Source of the DNA: Burkholderiales bacterium
Lineage (GTDB): Bacteria; Pseudomonadota; Gammaproteobacteria; Burkholderiales; Ga0077523
Reading direction: 5' to 3'
Assembly (NCBI GenBank): GCA_025459035.1
Contig: JALORJ010000111.1
Span: 1-7,582 of the forward strand
DNA length: 7,582 bases
The position numbers and the translations under genes were made by a program. Within the stretch, counting starts at the first letter, position 1. Every line of letters begins with the position of its first letter. Positions 6,986-7,582 of this stretch are shown here, piece after piece. Below the pieces are notes generated by a model. That model had not been told where the DNA came from and made no database searches. It saw only the letters and a list, made by a program, of their open reading frames with translations.

Positions 6986-7291
6986 ATGCTCGAGCTGCGC
7001 CCCACCTGCGAACACTGCAACCGCGCATTGCCGCCCGCGTCGCGCGACGCGCGCATCTGCTCGTTCGAGTGCACCTTCTGCGTCGACTGCGCCGAGGGCT
7101 TGCTGCACGGCACCTGCCCGAACTGCGGCGGCGGGTTCGTGCCGCGGCCGATCCGACCGGCGACCGACTGGACCGGTCCGTCGCTCGCGACCGCGCCCGC
7201 CTCGACCGAGGTGCACCACAAGCCCGTCGACCTGCCGAAGTTCGAGGCGCTCTTCGCCCGCGTGGGCACGGTGGCGCCGCATCGGCGGTGA
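6986..7291 (+). CDS. DUF1272 zinc-ribbon-like protein
   Basis: A 101-residue protein that begins MLELRPTCEHC and carries eight cysteines (C8, C11, C25, C29, C32, C35, C44, C47), a pattern able to hold two zinc ions. The order CxxC, ICSFECTFCxxC, CPNCGGG is characteristic of DUF1272, a small family of unknown function. The first 50 residues hold the whole family core; the rest is a Pro/Ala-rich, mostly disordered-looking tail that seems longer than in most members I recall. The ATG at 6986 has a weak GAG 7 bases upstream and gives the exact family N-terminus. The stop overlaps the following gene (GTGA). Binding of zinc is inferred; any DNA, RNA or protein partner is unknown. Confidence 0.9.
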   Translation: MLELRPTCEHCNRALPPASRDARICSFECTFCVDCAEGLLHGTCPNCGGGFVPRPIRPATDWTGPSLATAPASTEVHHKPVDLPKFEALFARVGTVAPHRR

Positions 7292-7582
7292 GGCGGTTGC
7301 GCGACGTCGGTCGAACGGCTCTGCGGCGCCGCGGCGCCGTCGCGCTGTGCGTGGCGTTCGCGACGGCCGTCGCACTGCTGGACACCCGCGTCGCACGAGC
7401 CGACGACCGCGCCGAGATCGCTTCGCTCCGCCGTGACCTCGAGGCCGCGCGTCGTCGCATCGACGCGATCGAGCGCGCGCTCGATGCCCGACCCCGCCGT
7501 ACGACGCCGGCCGCCGGGTCGACCGCACCGCCGCCGGCCGCCGACGCCGCCCGCCCGCCGTCGCGCGCCGCGGTGCGCGTCG
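7288..7582 (+). CDS. N-terminus of an exported coiled-coil protein, possibly a porin (3' end missing)
   Basis: An open frame from GTG 7288, overlapping the DUF1272 stop as GTGA, runs to the window edge for 98 residues. It shows a very basic n-region (MRRLRDVGRTALRRRG), a hydrophobic core at about 16-31 and a likely signal-peptidase site after VARA (residue 38). A short heptad-like coiled coil (about 41-66, IASLRRDLEAARRRI) follows, then a Pro/Ala-rich linker. Signal peptide plus short coiled coil plus linker is typical of DcaP-like or OprP/OprO-type porins and of some other envelope proteins; the deciding part is outside the window. An alternative is a coiled-coil periplasmic adaptor. Codon use matches the neighbours. 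Confidence 0.7.
   Translation, partial: MRRLRDVGRTALRRRGAVALCVAFATAVALLDTRVARADDRAEIASLRRDLEAARRRIDAIERALDARPRRTTPAAGSTAPPPAADAARPPSRAAVRV

Noticed and set aside
6772..7269. Minus-strand frame of 165 codons opposite DUF1272
   Set aside because: The opposite strand encodes the eight-cysteine DUF1272 core. The antisense product shows no motif.

Overview
The window is very GC-rich chromosomal DNA from a proteobacterium, most likely a betaproteobacterium of the Burkholderiales type. This is judged from the GC bias, the protein sequences and the gene order; no database search was possible. Coding density is high, with mostly 4-base stop/start overlaps. I see no mobile element, CRISPR array or phage gene. 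No stretch longer than 300 bases lacks a gene.

Left part (1-1125): a UbiH/UbiF-type FAD monooxygenase runs leftward and is cut by the window edge. The 87-base gap in front of it holds a strong 11-bp hairpin with a T-run facing the monooxygenase and, pointing the other way, a sigma70-type promoter (TTGACA, 17-base spacer, TACATT). This promoter fires into a CAT-anticodon tRNA, most likely elongator tRNA-Met.

Central part (1178-6883): a rightward gene string. It runs from a small exported protein of unknown function, to miaB (tRNA methylthiotransferase), a PhoH-like ATPase (ybeZ), ybeY (rRNA maturation endonuclease), corC/ybeX (CBS-domain protein) and lnt (apolipoprotein N-acyltransferase). 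This is the classical tRNA/rRNA-maturation-to-lipoprotein block. In E. coli the same block lies beside ubiF and a tRNA-Met-containing cluster, so the whole arrangement from monooxygenase to lnt is conserved. Four junctions are 4-base overlaps (ATGA, TTGA, GTGA and again GTGA at the last pair). A possible 32-codon reading frame bridges the corC-lnt gap with the same kind of overlaps.

Right part (6986-7582): a DUF1272-type zinc-ribbon protein, followed with a GTGA overlap by the start of an exported coiled-coil protein. That protein looks like the N-terminus of an outer-membrane porin or similar envelope protein and is cut by the window edge.

Most of the window is housekeeping. The least explained parts are the terminator-like hairpin directly before the monooxygenase start codon, the small exported protein coupled to miaB, the possible bridging mini-ORF, and the DUF1272/coiled-coil pair. 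I found no convincing evidence of a wholly new system.
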